This document shows, one piece after another, positions 1 through 10,455 of a stretch of DNA of 64,000 bases (its first letter is position 1; the number at the start of each line of letters is the position of its first letter). The notes beneath the pieces were generated by a model, which saw only the letters and a list, made by a program, of their open reading frames with translations, was not told the origin of the DNA and made no database searches. The position numbers and the translations under genes were made by a program. The stretch is taken from NCBI GenBank assembly GCA_963989385.1, contig OZ022514.1, positions 26,081,222-26,145,221 of the forward strand. Reading direction: 5' to 3'. The stretch is from Ctena decussata (taxonomy: Eukaryota; Mollusca; Bivalvia; Lucinida; Lucinidae).

Positions 1-1
1 T

Positions 2-181
2 GAGAAGGATCTTGGCATCTATTTAACAGATGGTGCGAAGCCGAGCAAACATTGTATTGAAGTTGCTAAACAGGCATCTGAGGCCTTAGGTTTTGTAAAT
101 AGCTTTCAATGTTGTATAAGACTATATAGGGCCTCACATGAAATTCGCAGTTCAAGCATGGAAAGGATATCGATTGTCTAG
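2..181 (+). pseudogene. LINE reverse transcriptase C-terminal fragment (CR1/Jockey-like)
   Basis: An open frame enters from the left edge and stops at TAG 179-181. It reads EKDLGIYLTD, then KPSKHC and ALGFV, the block that follows the RT palm in many CR1/Jockey-type LINE ORF2 proteins. Only about 59 residues are present, so this is the tail of a decayed copy. Directly after it (about 173-215) a 27 bp unit with a TCTAGAAAAAA core is repeated almost twice. I infer the family from the motif only; the exact clade is not assignable. Confidence 0.6.
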
Positions 182-281
182 AAAAAAATACAGCCCGATT
201 GTCTAGAAAAAAAAACAGCATAATGCCACTAAATTTGTTCCAGAGCTGAGAAACATCGACTATTCATATACGCTAGTCTAG

Positions 282-371
282 TCTAGTCTACCTATATTCT
301 TGTGAGGTCGTTGGGGGCACCACAGAGGACTCTACACCAATCTCTTCCCACCTTGTTCTGTTTTGAGGCCC
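282..371 (-). mobile_element. LINE-A 3' terminal fragment
   Basis: This matches the 3' end of a non-LTR element (called LINE-A here) whose other copies end near 23866, 48395 and 60360. The shared block on + reads as a variant of ACCTTACAAGGTCGTT, followed by a CACCTTGTCCTGTTTT-like segment. A simple CTAGT repeat at about 274-290 takes the place of the pentamer tail seen in the other copies. The fragment stops at 371, and the matching LINE sequence resumes at 2571 after an insertion. Confidence 0.6.
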
Positions 372-2570
372 TACCAGGGGGATCAGTGCTCCCCAGCTCC
401 CTGAAAATAATGCCCAAATCTCCCAAGCCCCCCTCAGAATATTTCCCTGTGCTCACTAAAATTATTTTGCGTCTGCTCCCCAAATCCCTAAAAGTAATAC
501 AGCTTCTCCCCGACTCCCCAAAATATTCAAGCATGCTCCCTAAAATTTTCGACACTTTTCATCAGTTGATCAGAGTTACACTGCATTAATATTTTGTCAG
601 ATTTTAAGAAAAGTAACTACTATACTTAGAGGCCAAAGAAAGTATACACTTTCTGAATGTCCATATTTTACTCACAGGCTCCTGACGATAGGATTTTTTA
701 GCCTTGCTCTGACATCTTTTTTTTTCAGTCAAAAAAAAAAAAAAAAAAAAAAAAGAAAATAAATAAAGACTTGTAGCTCTATAGCTGTTTCCTAATGGTA
801 TTGTACACACCTTTCTGAACAATACCATTAGGAAACGGCTGAAAAGACGAGCAAGGCTAAAATATCCTTTCGTCAGGTGCCTGTGATTTTACTGTCTTTT
901 ACTGCTCATGCAAATTGTACATGATATAAGTTTTCTCACGGTCAACTACTAACTCAATTAGGGCATCTGAAAACAGGAATATGTGGAAAGAAATTGCTGT
1001 AAAGTCATTTTTGGTGCCCCAAGGACCTCGCAAGATTATGTGATAGACTAGGCTAAACTAGACAAGTTAAACTGATGTGGAATAGTAAAATTACTGTTCG
1101 AAATGTTGGACTAGCTACACTATATGTACATATGTCGATTTTGCACGTTTTTCATATGCATGCAGAAAACTTGACAACATGACTTTGCTGTTTATCCGTA
1201 TTTGAAATTTCGGATGTTTTCCGAATCAAACCACAATATTTGCGTTTTATCTATTTAACGAAAGACCTTTCTGAGGCAGACAGAAATCACATACTCAGAA
1301 ACGAAAGCAAGGGTACACCTTTTAAATAGCTGTATAATCCTTATACTAGGAAATTTACAAAACAGTCTCTTTGCAGCACAGGATATCTGCAACTGTTCAG
1401 GGACAAATATTAGCCAATTGTTAGCTCTACTGGGCCACAGTCATAGTATAGGGCTGTGGTCCACTCTCTGTCGGCCGTCCATTCATTTTGAATATTTCCA
1501 AATGACATGTTGGCCCTTTCTAATCGAAATGTAACAACTGTGGAATGGGGGAGCAATAAGTTCTGTTTCATGCCAATTGCTATGGTACTTCGGTTGCTAT
1601 GGCAGTTTGAAGTTGTCATCAACTTTAATGGGAATGCTAAAATATTTTTTAAAGGCCTTTGTATAGCAGATATAATAATAAATGAATTTTCTTTAGTTGT
1701 CCCCTAAATTGTTTTTTGTGCCAACTGCTTGTTTGGCTAGGTTGCCAAAGCAACCCAAAATGATGAAATCTTCAGTTGCGGTGAATCTGAAAAAGCAAAA
1801 GCATCACAGATATGTCATGTAGTAGAGCATTAGCCTCAGCAAACATACTTTTACTAGTGTAACTTGGTCTAGAACTTTGCCTCTTTTGCTTGTGCAACTT
1901 GGTCTAGAACTTTGCTTGCTTTAGGAATTTGAAGCCCCTACTGACTTTCATAGAACTTTTTGCGCCTATGACAGCGCAGACCTGATTGCAACTGCTGATT
2001 TACAATCTAAATCCATCTTACCAAGTAGTACGTATCTGATTCTTAGTGGAGGGAAATACAAACTGTGTGAGAAAAGGGTAACTTTCTGTTGCAGATGTAT
2101 AGGATCTGCATGCAATGACCTATTAACTGATACAGCAAAATATTCTGCAAGCACACAATACTAAAAGTGTCCATTTCTTTCCAAAGTAGGACAACATAAG
2201 TTGTACATGCCTTTCCTGCATACCAATTTTCATAACAGAGAAAATGTGTAGAACGGATATTGAGGTTTTTATTCAAGTTCTTGTAAAGTGTCTGGTGTGT
2301 ATGGCAATCAAACGGTGCGTGTCGCTAGAAAAAATGACTATGCTAGTCGCATATATTAACAACTTATATGTATGAAGGGGGTCGGGGGGGCATAGCCCCC
2401 AGACGCCAAAACAATTAAGAAAACCACACTCTGACAGACAGTGCTCCCCAGCTCCGAAAAAATAAAAAGCTTGCTCCCCAGCTCCCTGAAAATAATTGCC
2501 AGTGCTCCCCACTCCCTGAAAATAAATGGCCTTTCTCCCCAGCCCCCAAACCCCTGGGTGGACCGCTGTC
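372..2570. mobile_element. 2.2 kb insertion bounded by direct minisatellite sub-arrays
   Basis: This stretch interrupts a LINE-A fragment that continues on both sides. Both ends hold a degenerate minisatellite in the same orientation (about 383-555 and 2428-2560), with a GCTCCCCAGCTCCCTG core followed by AAAATAA. The interior (896-2427) is AT-rich with no coding signal I trust. It contains a 40 bp duplication at about 1861-1925 (ACTTGGTCTAGAACTTTGC twice). I read it as one inserted element with terminal sub-repeats; the class is unknown. Confidence 0.45.
670..895. repeat. Foldback / inverted-repeat element
   Basis: The arm at about 672-716 (CACAGGCTCCTGACGATAGG then TAGCCTTGCTC) pairs with 850-893 (GAGCAAGGCTA then CGTCAGGTGCCTGTG). 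A tighter inner stem pairs 783-802 with 821-840, 19 of 20 matching, around an 18 nt loop. A long A run (729-754) lies in the left half. It has no coding potential and resembles a small foldback MITE. Confidence 0.6.
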
Positions 2571-2751
2571 TTCAGCTGCTCTAGTTGAGCTAGTAAAATC
2601 CGTCCCTGTCGATTCCTTAATATTTTCTCTCCACCTCTTCTTCTGTCTACCTCTCTTTCTCTTTTCCTTTTACTGTGTCTTGCAGAACAGTCTTGGCTTA
2701 ACCAGAAGACATTGAGATGTGGCCAAACCACCTCAGTTTCCGTTTCTTGAC
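2571..2751 (-). mobile_element. LINE-A ORF2 C-terminal fragment, left part
   Basis: The reverse strand matches the C-terminal and 3' region of LINE-A as at 48480-48660 and 24000-24060, including the stretch around AACCAGAAGACATTGAGA. The match is cut at 2751 by the LTR retrotransposon and resumes at 7686, so this is the pre-existing target. Reading frames are decayed. Confidence 0.65.
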
Positions 2752-2905
2752 TGTCAGGATATATGGTATGAACTTTTAGATGACTAATCTACATATGCAG
2801 CAGCAATTTTTATCTTGCTGGTTTAACCCACATTGTCAGTTGTTCTTTTATACTCATAGAATAAAGTAGTTTGTAGCTAATACCGTATTGTCTCTAAATA
2901 CTTCA
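2752..2905 (+). repeat. 5' LTR
   Basis: A 154 bp direct repeat with TG...CA ends, beginning TGTCAGGATATATGG and ending AAATACTTCA. It contains an AATAAA signal at 2860-2865 downstream of a TTTTATACT promoter-like stretch. TTGAC target duplication lies immediately outside. Confidence 0.95.
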
Positions 2906-2918
2906 TGGTGTCAGAAGT
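2906..2918 (+). other. Primer-binding site of the LTR element
   Basis: TGGTGTCAGAAGT starts at the first base after the 5' LTR. It is complementary to the CCA-terminated 3' end of animal tRNA-Leu(CAG) as I know it (ending CTTCTGACA plus CCA), a 13 nt match. This fixes the LTR boundary and the + orientation. The tRNA assignment rests on remembered tRNA sequence. Confidence 0.75.
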
Positions 2919-2966
2919 AAAAAATTTGGACTTAATTTAATTTTGAAAAGAGAAAAATAAGGAAAA

Positions 2967-3824
2967 ATGGAAAGACTACAACCACCAAGTGCTCTATGTT
3001 TAACTGGGAACTTATCTGAAAATTGGAGACGTTTTAAACAGCAACTTGAAATTTATATGACTGCTACAGGAATTGCAGAAAAGGATAACAGTATAAAATC
3101 AAGTACATTTCTTCATATGATTGGACCTGAATGCTTAGAAATTTAAAATACTTTCACTTGGGCAGAAGATGGTGATGACAAGAAATTAGACAAAATAATG
3201 GAGAAATTCAGAGCATACTGCAATCCTAGAAAGAACTTAACATATGAGAGACACATTTTCAATACACGAAATCAGCAACCTGGGGAATACATAGATGCAT
3301 ATGTGACAGACTTGAAGAACAAAGCAAGTTTGTGTGAGTTTAGTACTTAAAAAGACTCATAAATTAGGGACAGAATAGTATGCGGTATAAGAAGTGACGA
3401 GGTAAGAGCCAGGCTGTTAAGGGAACCAGACCTTTCGTTAGATCAGTGTAGGGCGGCTGAGACAAGTCAGACACAATTAAAAGGTCTTACTGAGGAAAAG
3501 CCAGTTGATTCCGTCCAAGAGAGAGGGAATATTCAGCCCAAACAAAAACCTGCAAAGAATGGAGCAACTCAACAACAACATAAACAGCAGCCACGCAAGG
3601 CTCCGTCACAATCATACAAATGTCAAAAATGTGGATATGCTCATGAAAAAAGAAATGTCCTGCTTTCGGAAAGAAATGTAGAAACTGTTCAAAACTGAAT
3701 CACTTTGAAAAAAATGTGCAAAAGACAGAAAGTACATGCCTTAAATGAAAATCAGTATGATGACTCAGATTCGGAATATGAACAGTATTTTGTGGAAACG
3801 GTTGAAAATAATTCGACACATTAA
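2967..3824 (+). pseudogene. gag region of the gypsy element, broken
   Basis: The frame opens with ATG at 2967 and gives a gag-like polypeptide with a nucleocapsid-like end: a basic Q/K-rich stretch, then a CX2C zinc-knuckle start near 3620. It is broken by TAA at 3144-3146, 3348-3350 and 3360-3362, by frameshifts within the zinc-knuckle region (about 3650-3715), and by TAA at 3822-3824 just before protease. Gag would form the particle and bind RNA; this copy cannot make it intact. Confidence 0.8.
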
Positions 3825-3869
3825 AAAGACTGGAAAATAGTAGTTGAAATAAGTGGAAAAAAGCTTGAG

Positions 3870-5048
3870 ATGAAATTGGATACTGGATCACAGGTAAATG
3901 TGCTACCAATCAAAGTATATAATAGACTGAGCAGTAGTCCATTTAAGAAATCAAGATGCAAACTTATTTCATACTCAGGACATAAACTGAACACAATTGG
4001 TAAGGCTACACTACTTGTTGGAACTAAAGAGAAATTCTCGCCTGTTGAATTTCAAGTTGTAGATCACAAAGCACAGCCTATTTTGGGTTTACAGACATGT
4101 CTAGACTTACAATTGATTCAAAGGATGTATACAGTGAACACTGAAGATCCTAATCAGTTGTTAAATGAATACAAAGATGTATTTGAAGGACTCGGATGCC
4201 TACCTGGAGATTATAATATTCAACTACAAGACAATGCAAAACCAGTTATTCACCCACCTAGGAAAATGCCATTTGCTCAAACGTCAAAGATGAAAAAGGA
4301 GCTTGATAGAATGGTAGGGGATGGAGTGATTGAGCCAGTGAATGAGCCGTCGGACTGGGTAAATAGCATTGTAGTTGCAGAAAAAGCAAATAAAAAGGAT
4401 GTAAGGATTTGTCTTGATCCTCGAGATTTGAATAAATATATAAAAAGAGAGCATTATCCTATGAAAACTGTCGAGGAGGTAGCTGCAATGGTTGAAGGAG
4501 CCTCTGTATTCAGTGTACTTGATGCAAGTTCGGGTTTTTTGCAAATCCGACAGAGAGATGACTGTACAAATTTGACTGTGTTTAATACACCTTTTGGCAG
4601 GTATGAATTCCTAAGAATACCATTTGGACTTTCCAGCTCACCGGAAGTTTGGCAAAGAAATGTTTGTCAGCTTTATGAGAACATGGAAGGGTGTGCAGTT
4701 ATTGCAGATGACATATTAGTGTGGGGTAGTGACATTGACGAACATAATAAGAGATTACGGGCCGTGTTACAGAAAGCTAGAGACTCGAATCTTAAGTTGA
4801 ACAGGTCAAAGATTAAAATAGGGCTACCTGAAGTAACCTATGTTTGTCATACTTTCACAAAACAAGGCTTAAAAGCCAGTGAAAGCCATGTAGAGGCAAT
4901 ATTGCAAATGGTAGGCTTAAAAGCAAGTGAAAGCCATGTAGAGGCAATATTGCAAATGGACGAGCCACAGGACAAAACCGAGCTCATGAGATTTAATGGC
5001 ATGATCAATTACCTAGGAAAATATACCAAACTTGTCAAGTTTGAATAA
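3870..5048 (+). pseudogene. gypsy pol: protease and reverse transcriptase part
   Basis: A 392-residue open frame. Residues 4-7 are DTGS, the aspartic-protease active site. Reverse transcriptase follows, with RICLDPRDLNKYI, FSVLDASSGF, FNTPFGRYEF and FGLSSSP blocks, and a catalytic IADD near residue 285 where most gypsy elements have YxDD or VDD. A 48 bp in-frame tandem duplication (4866-4913 and 4914-4961) repeats 16 residues after the palm. The frame ends at TAA 5046-5048, and pol continues in another frame from about 5032, so a one-base frameshift separates RT from RNase H. Confidence 0.9.
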
Positions 5049-6276
5049 GCCACTTAGGCAATTGTTGGAAAAAGACGTAGTATGGCACTGGACTGAAGAA
5101 CATAGAAAATGTTTTCAGACATTGAAGGATGTAATCACCGAAGCACCAGTTTTGAAATACTATGATCAGAATGAAGGGGAAATAACCCTGCAAGTTGATG
5201 CTTCAAAGGATGGTTTAGGTGCGTGCTTAATGCAGAATGGACAGCCTATAGCTTATGGATCTAGGTCGTTGACAAAAACAGAACAGAACTATGCACAAAT
5301 TGAGAAAGAAATGTTGGCAATAGTGCAAGGGGCAACCAAGTTTCATTCATATATTTATGGTCAGAAAGTAACAGTAGAAAGTGATCATCGTGCATTGGAG
5401 ATACTATTCAAGAAGCCACTGTATCTTGTGCAACCCAGGACAGCTAAAATGATGTTAAAAGTCCAGATATATGACTTGAATGTGATTTTCAAACCAGGCA
5501 AAGAAATGTTCATTAGTGACACTTTAAGCAGAAAGCCCTTGAAAACAACTGAAGGAAATGAAAACTGTAGAGAGTATACGGTATTCAGCATTGGAAATCT
5601 ACCAGTCAGTCAGGAAATTATGTCAAAAATAAGGCATAAAACTGAAAATGATATGGTGTTGATTAAGCTTAGAGAAACAATTCTACAGGGTTGGCCACAA
5701 ATTAAGCAAAATGTTGATCCTTGTTTGAAAGAGTACTGGAACTTTCGAGACGAACTGAGTGAAATGGATGGATTTCTATTGAAAGGAGAAAGACTGATTG
5801 TACCAAAAAGTATGCATAAAGAAATGCTTGATAAAATCCATAACGTAAGCCATCTTGGAGTACAGAAATGCCTAAGGAGAGCGCGTGAAATCGTATTTTG
5901 GCCAGGAATAAATGGACAAATAAAGGACAAAGTTGCTTCCTGTGGAATCTGTAATGAATTCAGAAACTCACAGGCAAAGGAGCCTATGAAACCGTACGAA
6001 ATTCCTGATAGGCCATGGCAAATCTTAGGAACTGATTTGTTTGAACTGGATGGACAGCACTACTTGGTGTTAGTGGACTACTATTCCAAGTTCTTTGAAG
6101 TTTCTAAAATAAGTGGAACTGGTAGTGAAGCGACAATTAATGCATTGAAACAGCACTTCGCGCGACACGGAATCGCAGAGAAGCTAATTTCAGACAATGG
6201 TTCAGGATATGCGAGTGAAAGATTTGCAGAGTTTGCAAAGACTTACCAGTTTGAACATGTGACATCTAGCCCATGA
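5032..6276 (+). pseudogene. gypsy pol: RNase H and integrase part
   Basis: A 414-residue frame. RNase H comes first (LQVDASKDGLGACL, then IEKEMLAIV and ESDHRALE carrying the D/E/D residues). Next is the integrase H2C2 finger (HNVSHLGVQKC and later CGICNEF), then the core with GTDLFEL and ISDNGSGYASERF (D,D of DDE). The frame ends at TGA 6274-6276 where related integrases have a coding codon, and the protein continues in the same frame with SNGMAERTVQTVK, which holds the catalytic Glu. The integrase core is therefore cut by a nonsense codon. Confidence 0.9.
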
Positions 6277-6912
6277 TATGCTAGATCAAATGGAATGGCC
6301 GAAAGAACAGTTCAAACAGTGAAAAAACTGTTAATAGAAGCTAAAAAGAGTAGAAGTGATCCGTATCTGGCACTCTTAGAACTGCGAAATACACCTCTGG
6401 ATGGACTAGGGTCACCAGTTCAACTTCTGTATGGGCGTAGAACTAGGACAGTTTTACCCATTAAGCCCTCATTGTTGAATCCAGAGAAAGTCTAAGTGGA
6501 CATTAAGAAGGTACTGAATGAAAAACAACAAGAACAGAAATTCTATTATGATAGAAACACAAAACCGTTGAAACCACTGAAAACAGGTGATCAGGTTAGA
6601 ATCAGATCTGATAAGAAACGCTGGGAACCAGGAGTGGTGGATAGCAAAAGCGTAGAACCAAGATCATTTAACATAAAAACGGATTCGGGATCGATTCTAA
6701 GAAGAAACCGGGAACACATACTTAAAACTGAGGAACACAGACCGGAAAAACAGCACGTTGACTTCGACGACGAACAGCTGCATGAAAACATTGTACATGT
6801 ACAGGAACCAGCACAACCGGCACCATTGGGACAGAAAACTACAGCTAGTGGTCGCGTTGTTAAGATGCCAAAACGATTTGAAGATTTCGTAATGTCGTTG
6901 GAAATGGATTAA
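6277..6912 (+). pseudogene. gypsy integrase C-terminal region
   Basis: This continues the integrase frame after the TGA, is interrupted again by TAA at 6493-6495, and ends at TAA 6910-6912. The last part has the GDQVRIRSDKKRWEPGVV and RSFNIKTDSG pattern of the GPY/F-type C-terminal module of gypsy integrases. No chromodomain or env is visible after it. Confidence 0.8.
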
Positions 6913-7521
6913 AATCAGTGCAAAAGTGTTAAAGATGTGTGTGTTATAATATAGTGTTTCAAAATAGTGAAATAGTAAACATCTTATTACGCAGTCTGGT
7001 CAAATAGTATGTTTTGTTTGTTTATTGATAAGCAATGTTTATCTTTTTATTGATTGTTTTTTCATCATTTTAAGTAGATTATACAATACTTCAGACCTCG
7101 TGATGAGATGTTTTCTGTTAAAGTTGCATAGTGTAATCAGTGTATATTCAGTATAGTGCTTATTCTCATTTCTAATTTTTGGAATACAGTATAGAAAGAA
7201 AACAAAATTCCACAGGATTAATCTTTCATTTCATGGAAATTTCACAGTTTGTTGATATTGTTTATCTAATTGAGAACCGCCTATGGATTTATCAGCACTT
7301 AATTGTTTACAGATTATCACCCAGACTTTGAGGCCATGAGAATGTAGACGATGCTTGTTATCAAATGATTAATGACTGTGTACTGAGTAGAACTGCCTCT
7401 CCCGCTCATGAAATCAAGTTCAGTGATTCATTCATGATTGTAATGCATGTTTTATGAAAGAATGCTATAGTAAATATTACTTTGAGTTAAAGATCAATTT
7501 AATTTATAATTTAAAGATCTT
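6913..7521 (+). other. 3' untranslated part of the LTR element
   Basis: About 600 bp of AT-rich sequence between the end of pol and the polypurine tract. I see no frame longer than chance and no env-like signal. Confidence 0.7.
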
Positions 7522-7532
7522 AAGAGGGGAGA
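7522..7532 (+). other. Polypurine tract
   Basis: AAGAGGGGAGA sits directly before the TG of the 3' LTR, the expected plus-strand priming site of an LTR retrotransposon. Confidence 0.85.
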
Positions 7533-7685
7533 TGTCAGGATATATGGTATGAACTTTTAGATGACTAATCTACATATGCAGCAGCAATATAATCTTGCTG
7601 GTTTAACCCACATTGTCAGTTGTTCTTTTATACTCATAGAATAAAGTAGTTTGTAGCTAATACCGTATTGTCTCTAAATACTTCA
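7533..7685 (+). repeat. 3' LTR
   Basis: A 153 bp copy of the 5' LTR. It differs by one indel and about two substitutions next to CAGCAAT. The target duplication TTGAC follows at 7686-7690. Confidence 0.95.
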
Positions 7686-7930
7686 TTGACCAAGATCAGG
7701 AGTTCGTTATAATCTCCAATGGCTGCTTGGATCTTCATGCGAACCTCCCCATTGGTAGGTTATAAGGTCGTTGTGCGAAATGTTCAGTAACCTTCGGAAG
7801 CATCCCATCTCAAAGGCATGCGTTCTTTTTTCTAACTCTGCTGTCAAAATCCATGACTCACAGGCATACAGAAAAATGGATATGACGAGGGAGCGCATCA
7901 GTTTCACCTTTGATCAAAGAAATCTTATGG
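7686..7930 (-). mobile_element. LINE-A ORF2 C-terminal fragment, right part
   Basis: This continues the LINE-A match interrupted at 2751. On the reverse strand it encodes the LMRSLVISIFLYACESWIL and ELEKRTHAFEM block, also seen in the LINE-A copies at 48.7 kb and 59.9 kb. The match fades near 7926. Confidence 0.75.
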
Positions 7931-7946
7931 GCTGAGGGTTTTTAAT

Positions 7947-8213
7947 CGACAACATTTAAAGAGAGAGGTGATCTTATTGAAACAAATAAAATTATAACTG
8001 GGAAGGAACAGTTAGATAGTGAAAAGTTCTTCAGATTCAGAGACAACTCTAATCGGTCGGAAATTCGATGAAAATCTATAAACCTAGTCTTAGAACATTT
8101 TACAGACAGTTAATTTCTTCAGTGTTAGGTTACTTAAAACTTGGAATGCTCTACCGGATAGAATGATATCAGCGCTAAGTGTGAATTTTTTCAAGAATCG
8201 TCTAGACAAGTAA
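7947..8213 (+). pseudogene. LINE ORF2 C-terminal fragment (CR1-like)
   Basis: The + strand reads ERGDLIETNKIITGKEQL, then, after breaks, TWNALPDRMISA and FFKNRLDK followed by TAA. This order (RGDLIE..K...G, then W..LP..V..A.S...FKNRLD) is the usual extreme C-terminus of CR1-type LINE polyproteins. Internal stops and frame changes show it is dead. It abuts the LINE-A fragment and is a separate family. Confidence 0.65.
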
Positions 8214-8421
8214 TACTGAAGTAACATGGGGCACAAGAGACATCTGCCTAACTCAAAACCTCCATCATCGTAACGTAATGTGACGTAACCCCTCCTGCAC
8301 CTACTGCAAGCACAGTGGGCCCTTGCCCTACCACCATCCAAACTAGTAAGTTACGCCCGGCACTGAAAGATTTGACGGTATAAAGTTTTAATCAGTAGCG
8401 CATGAAAAATTCAAAGAAAAA

Positions 8422-8659
8422 TGAGCTGCGACACGAGAAAACCAACAATGTGGTTATGCGTCTAGCGCAGACTCAGATCAGCCTGGGCATCCGCCCAGTC
8501 TGATTAGAGTCTTCACTGTCCGCTTGGACGTATCTTAGACCCCTAGCTACCCTTTGAGCACTTAAAGAAGAGTTTGATCAAACTGGGTGGATGCCCAGGC
8601 TGATCTGAGTCCACGCTGGGCGCACAACCACATTGTTGATTTTCTCGCGTCGCGGCTCA
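8422..8659. mobile_element. MITE family M1, copy 1
   Basis: A 238 bp element with about 30 bp terminal inverted repeats: the left end starts TGAGCTGCGACACGAGAAAA and the right end closes with CTCGCGTCGCGGCTCA. Inside, CAGATCAGCCTGGGCATCC and its inverse GATGCCCAGGCTGATCTG form a second inverted pair. It is non-coding. Three more copies occur in this window. Confidence 0.85.
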
Positions 8660-9674
8660 AATATACTTTATCCCATATTTAAGATTTTGGATTTTGGACT
8701 ATCTTGATATATTCTGATGTTAATGTTTCATTGTCATTGTCATAAGATGTCTCAGGTTAAGTTTTGTGGCAGATATGAGCAGTTTCTCCAAAAGTGGAGG
8801 GAAGAAAGTTGACAAATAATTTCATTCTTACTGGATCCGTTTCTTTTAGCTTGAATGTCTTCACGTTTTCCACATTTACGTGCCACGGTCAGATTGCCGG
8901 GTCTCGTTTGATAGATATATTTGATAGATATATTTGATAATTTGACTTCTGTGTTTAAGCCTATTAAACTTCATTTCTACCGCAAAGCCTCGATTCTTCA
9001 GATTAGTTTCGAAATGAAAATATGGCCCAAAAACCCACGCACGAAATAGGTTTAGCTTGCTGTATTTAGATTAATCTTAGGCAGTGTACTTGCGGCATGC
9101 CAAATGTCTCACCAGTAAATGTTACTCCAGAGTTTCAATAAGATTCTTGAAAACTGTATATTCTAGCCTCGGACAAGCGTCGAAATGGGAACTTCATCCG
9201 ATCTAGCCCAAATTCAAGTTTATCTTAATTCGAAAGCATATCATTATTGTGCAAAGTGTTTGTAAAAGATCCGATTTTTATCTAGCATGTGGATTATCGT
9301 TTTGTCATAAGAGCGAAGGGCCAAAACCCAGTAGTAAAATTCATACTTGTCCAAAGTCCTATCAAATTTAATGTCAGTACATGTCTTGTAAACCTTTATT
9401 TCTAACTCCGGGAAAAGCGCTACTATGAATTAAAATTCGTAAAGAAATGTAGCGTATATCACACGGTCAAAGTTTTCCAATAACGAAGCCAGCTACTTTT
9501 GCAATGGTCAGAGGAATATGTGGTCCTACGGTTACGATATGAACAAACATGAGTAGGGAGGTGTCCCTTTAATTTCCTGAGAAATATCTGCTCAACCTCC
9601 ATACTGTTTCTGAAGCAGAAGATTTTGGCTTGAAAAGAGCTGATAACCCCTGGCGACCATCTTGGCTATCAGAG
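8660..9674. other. Non-coding stretch, nothing recognised
   Basis: AT-rich single-copy-looking sequence. I found no exon-like frame flanked by splice sites and no repeat shared with the rest of the window. Confidence 0.4.
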
Positions 9675-10295
9675 CGAAAACCAGAGGGCCAATGGTCCGA
9701 TATCGCTCACCTGGGCACTGAGGTTATGCTGTCAGAATAACCTTTTAACTTGTTATAGAAACAAAACTACTTGGGCAACAATTATAATACCAATAAAGAT
9801 AACAATAATAATAACAAAAAAACAACAAAAAAACAACAACTAAAAAACAAAACAAAAAAACAACAACAACATTTTTTTGTGGATACTAAAAGTCATCAAC
9901 ATGTATGCAGAGTCCCTTATGGCTTCCAAGAAGATTTCTGAACACATTTTTTAGAACATTTTGCCTTGGAGTGCAATGGCAACCAATAAATATCATCAGT
10001 ACTTTGGACAAAATCAATATGGTTGATAGAGACCTATTCAAGAAACATTACTGCATTTTTTTTTGTCAAAATATCTACGATAACACAGAAATAACTGTCA
10101 ATTTCCTGACCTTTTCCTTCCAGTGTTCTTGGTTTCTGCTGCCTATAGATTCTACATATGCAATTCGGTAACTATGGACCTTGTAGGTTTAGAGGAGATG
10201 TCGTTTGAAAATATTGACAGACGGACGAACGAAGGACGGACGACGGATACCTGCCTATACTTTAAGCTCACATGTGATCCTTCGGCTCAGGTGAG
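9675..10295. repeat. Dispersed bivalve-type repeat with GGACGGACG tract
   Basis: Starts near GGGCCAATGGTCCGATATCG and CTCACCTG and ends GGCTCAGGTGAGCTAA, so the outermost parts are inverted. Before the right end is a GACGGACGAACGAAGGACGG tract. I recognise this arrangement (GCTCACCTGAG ... GGACGGACG ... CTCAGGTGAGCTAA) from bivalve genomes. The interior has A-rich CAACAA runs (9800-9875). A partial second unit follows at 10296-10455 with its own GTCGACGGACG stretch. Confidence 0.55.
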
Positions 10296-10455
10296 CTAAC
10301 GACCTGTGCCCCCACCTCCTCCCATCCCACCACCACCAACCCTTGGAGAAATTTCAGTTGGGCCAGAGGTTTTTGAGGAGACGTTATTTAAAAGTATGGA
10401 TGTCGACGGACGATAACGGATAGCGATAGAGTAACCCACTGCTCAAGTAAGCTAT

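Larger units (their letters stand above)
2752..7685 (+). mobile_element. Ty3/gypsy LTR retrotransposon, full length, coding region broken
   Basis: A complete 4.9 kb element: 154 bp LTR, tRNA primer-binding site, gag, protease, reverse transcriptase, RNase H and integrase in Ty3/gypsy order, polypurine tract, 153 bp LTR. The 5 bp target duplication TTGAC is present at 2747-2751 and 7686-7690. No env-like frame is seen. The LTRs are about 98% identical; they differ only around the run after CAGCAAT. The internal region nevertheless carries several stops and frameshifts, so this copy is non-autonomous. It lies in a minus-strand LINE-A fragment that is continuous across the target site. Confidence 0.95.

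Noticed and set aside
2273..2731. 152-residue reverse-strand open frame
   Set aside because: It crosses the minisatellite and the LINE-A fragment; composition is driven by the repeats and it has no start or splice context.
4284..4544. Reverse-strand frames within the gypsy pol
   Set aside because: They are antisense shadows of a clear RT-coding frame.
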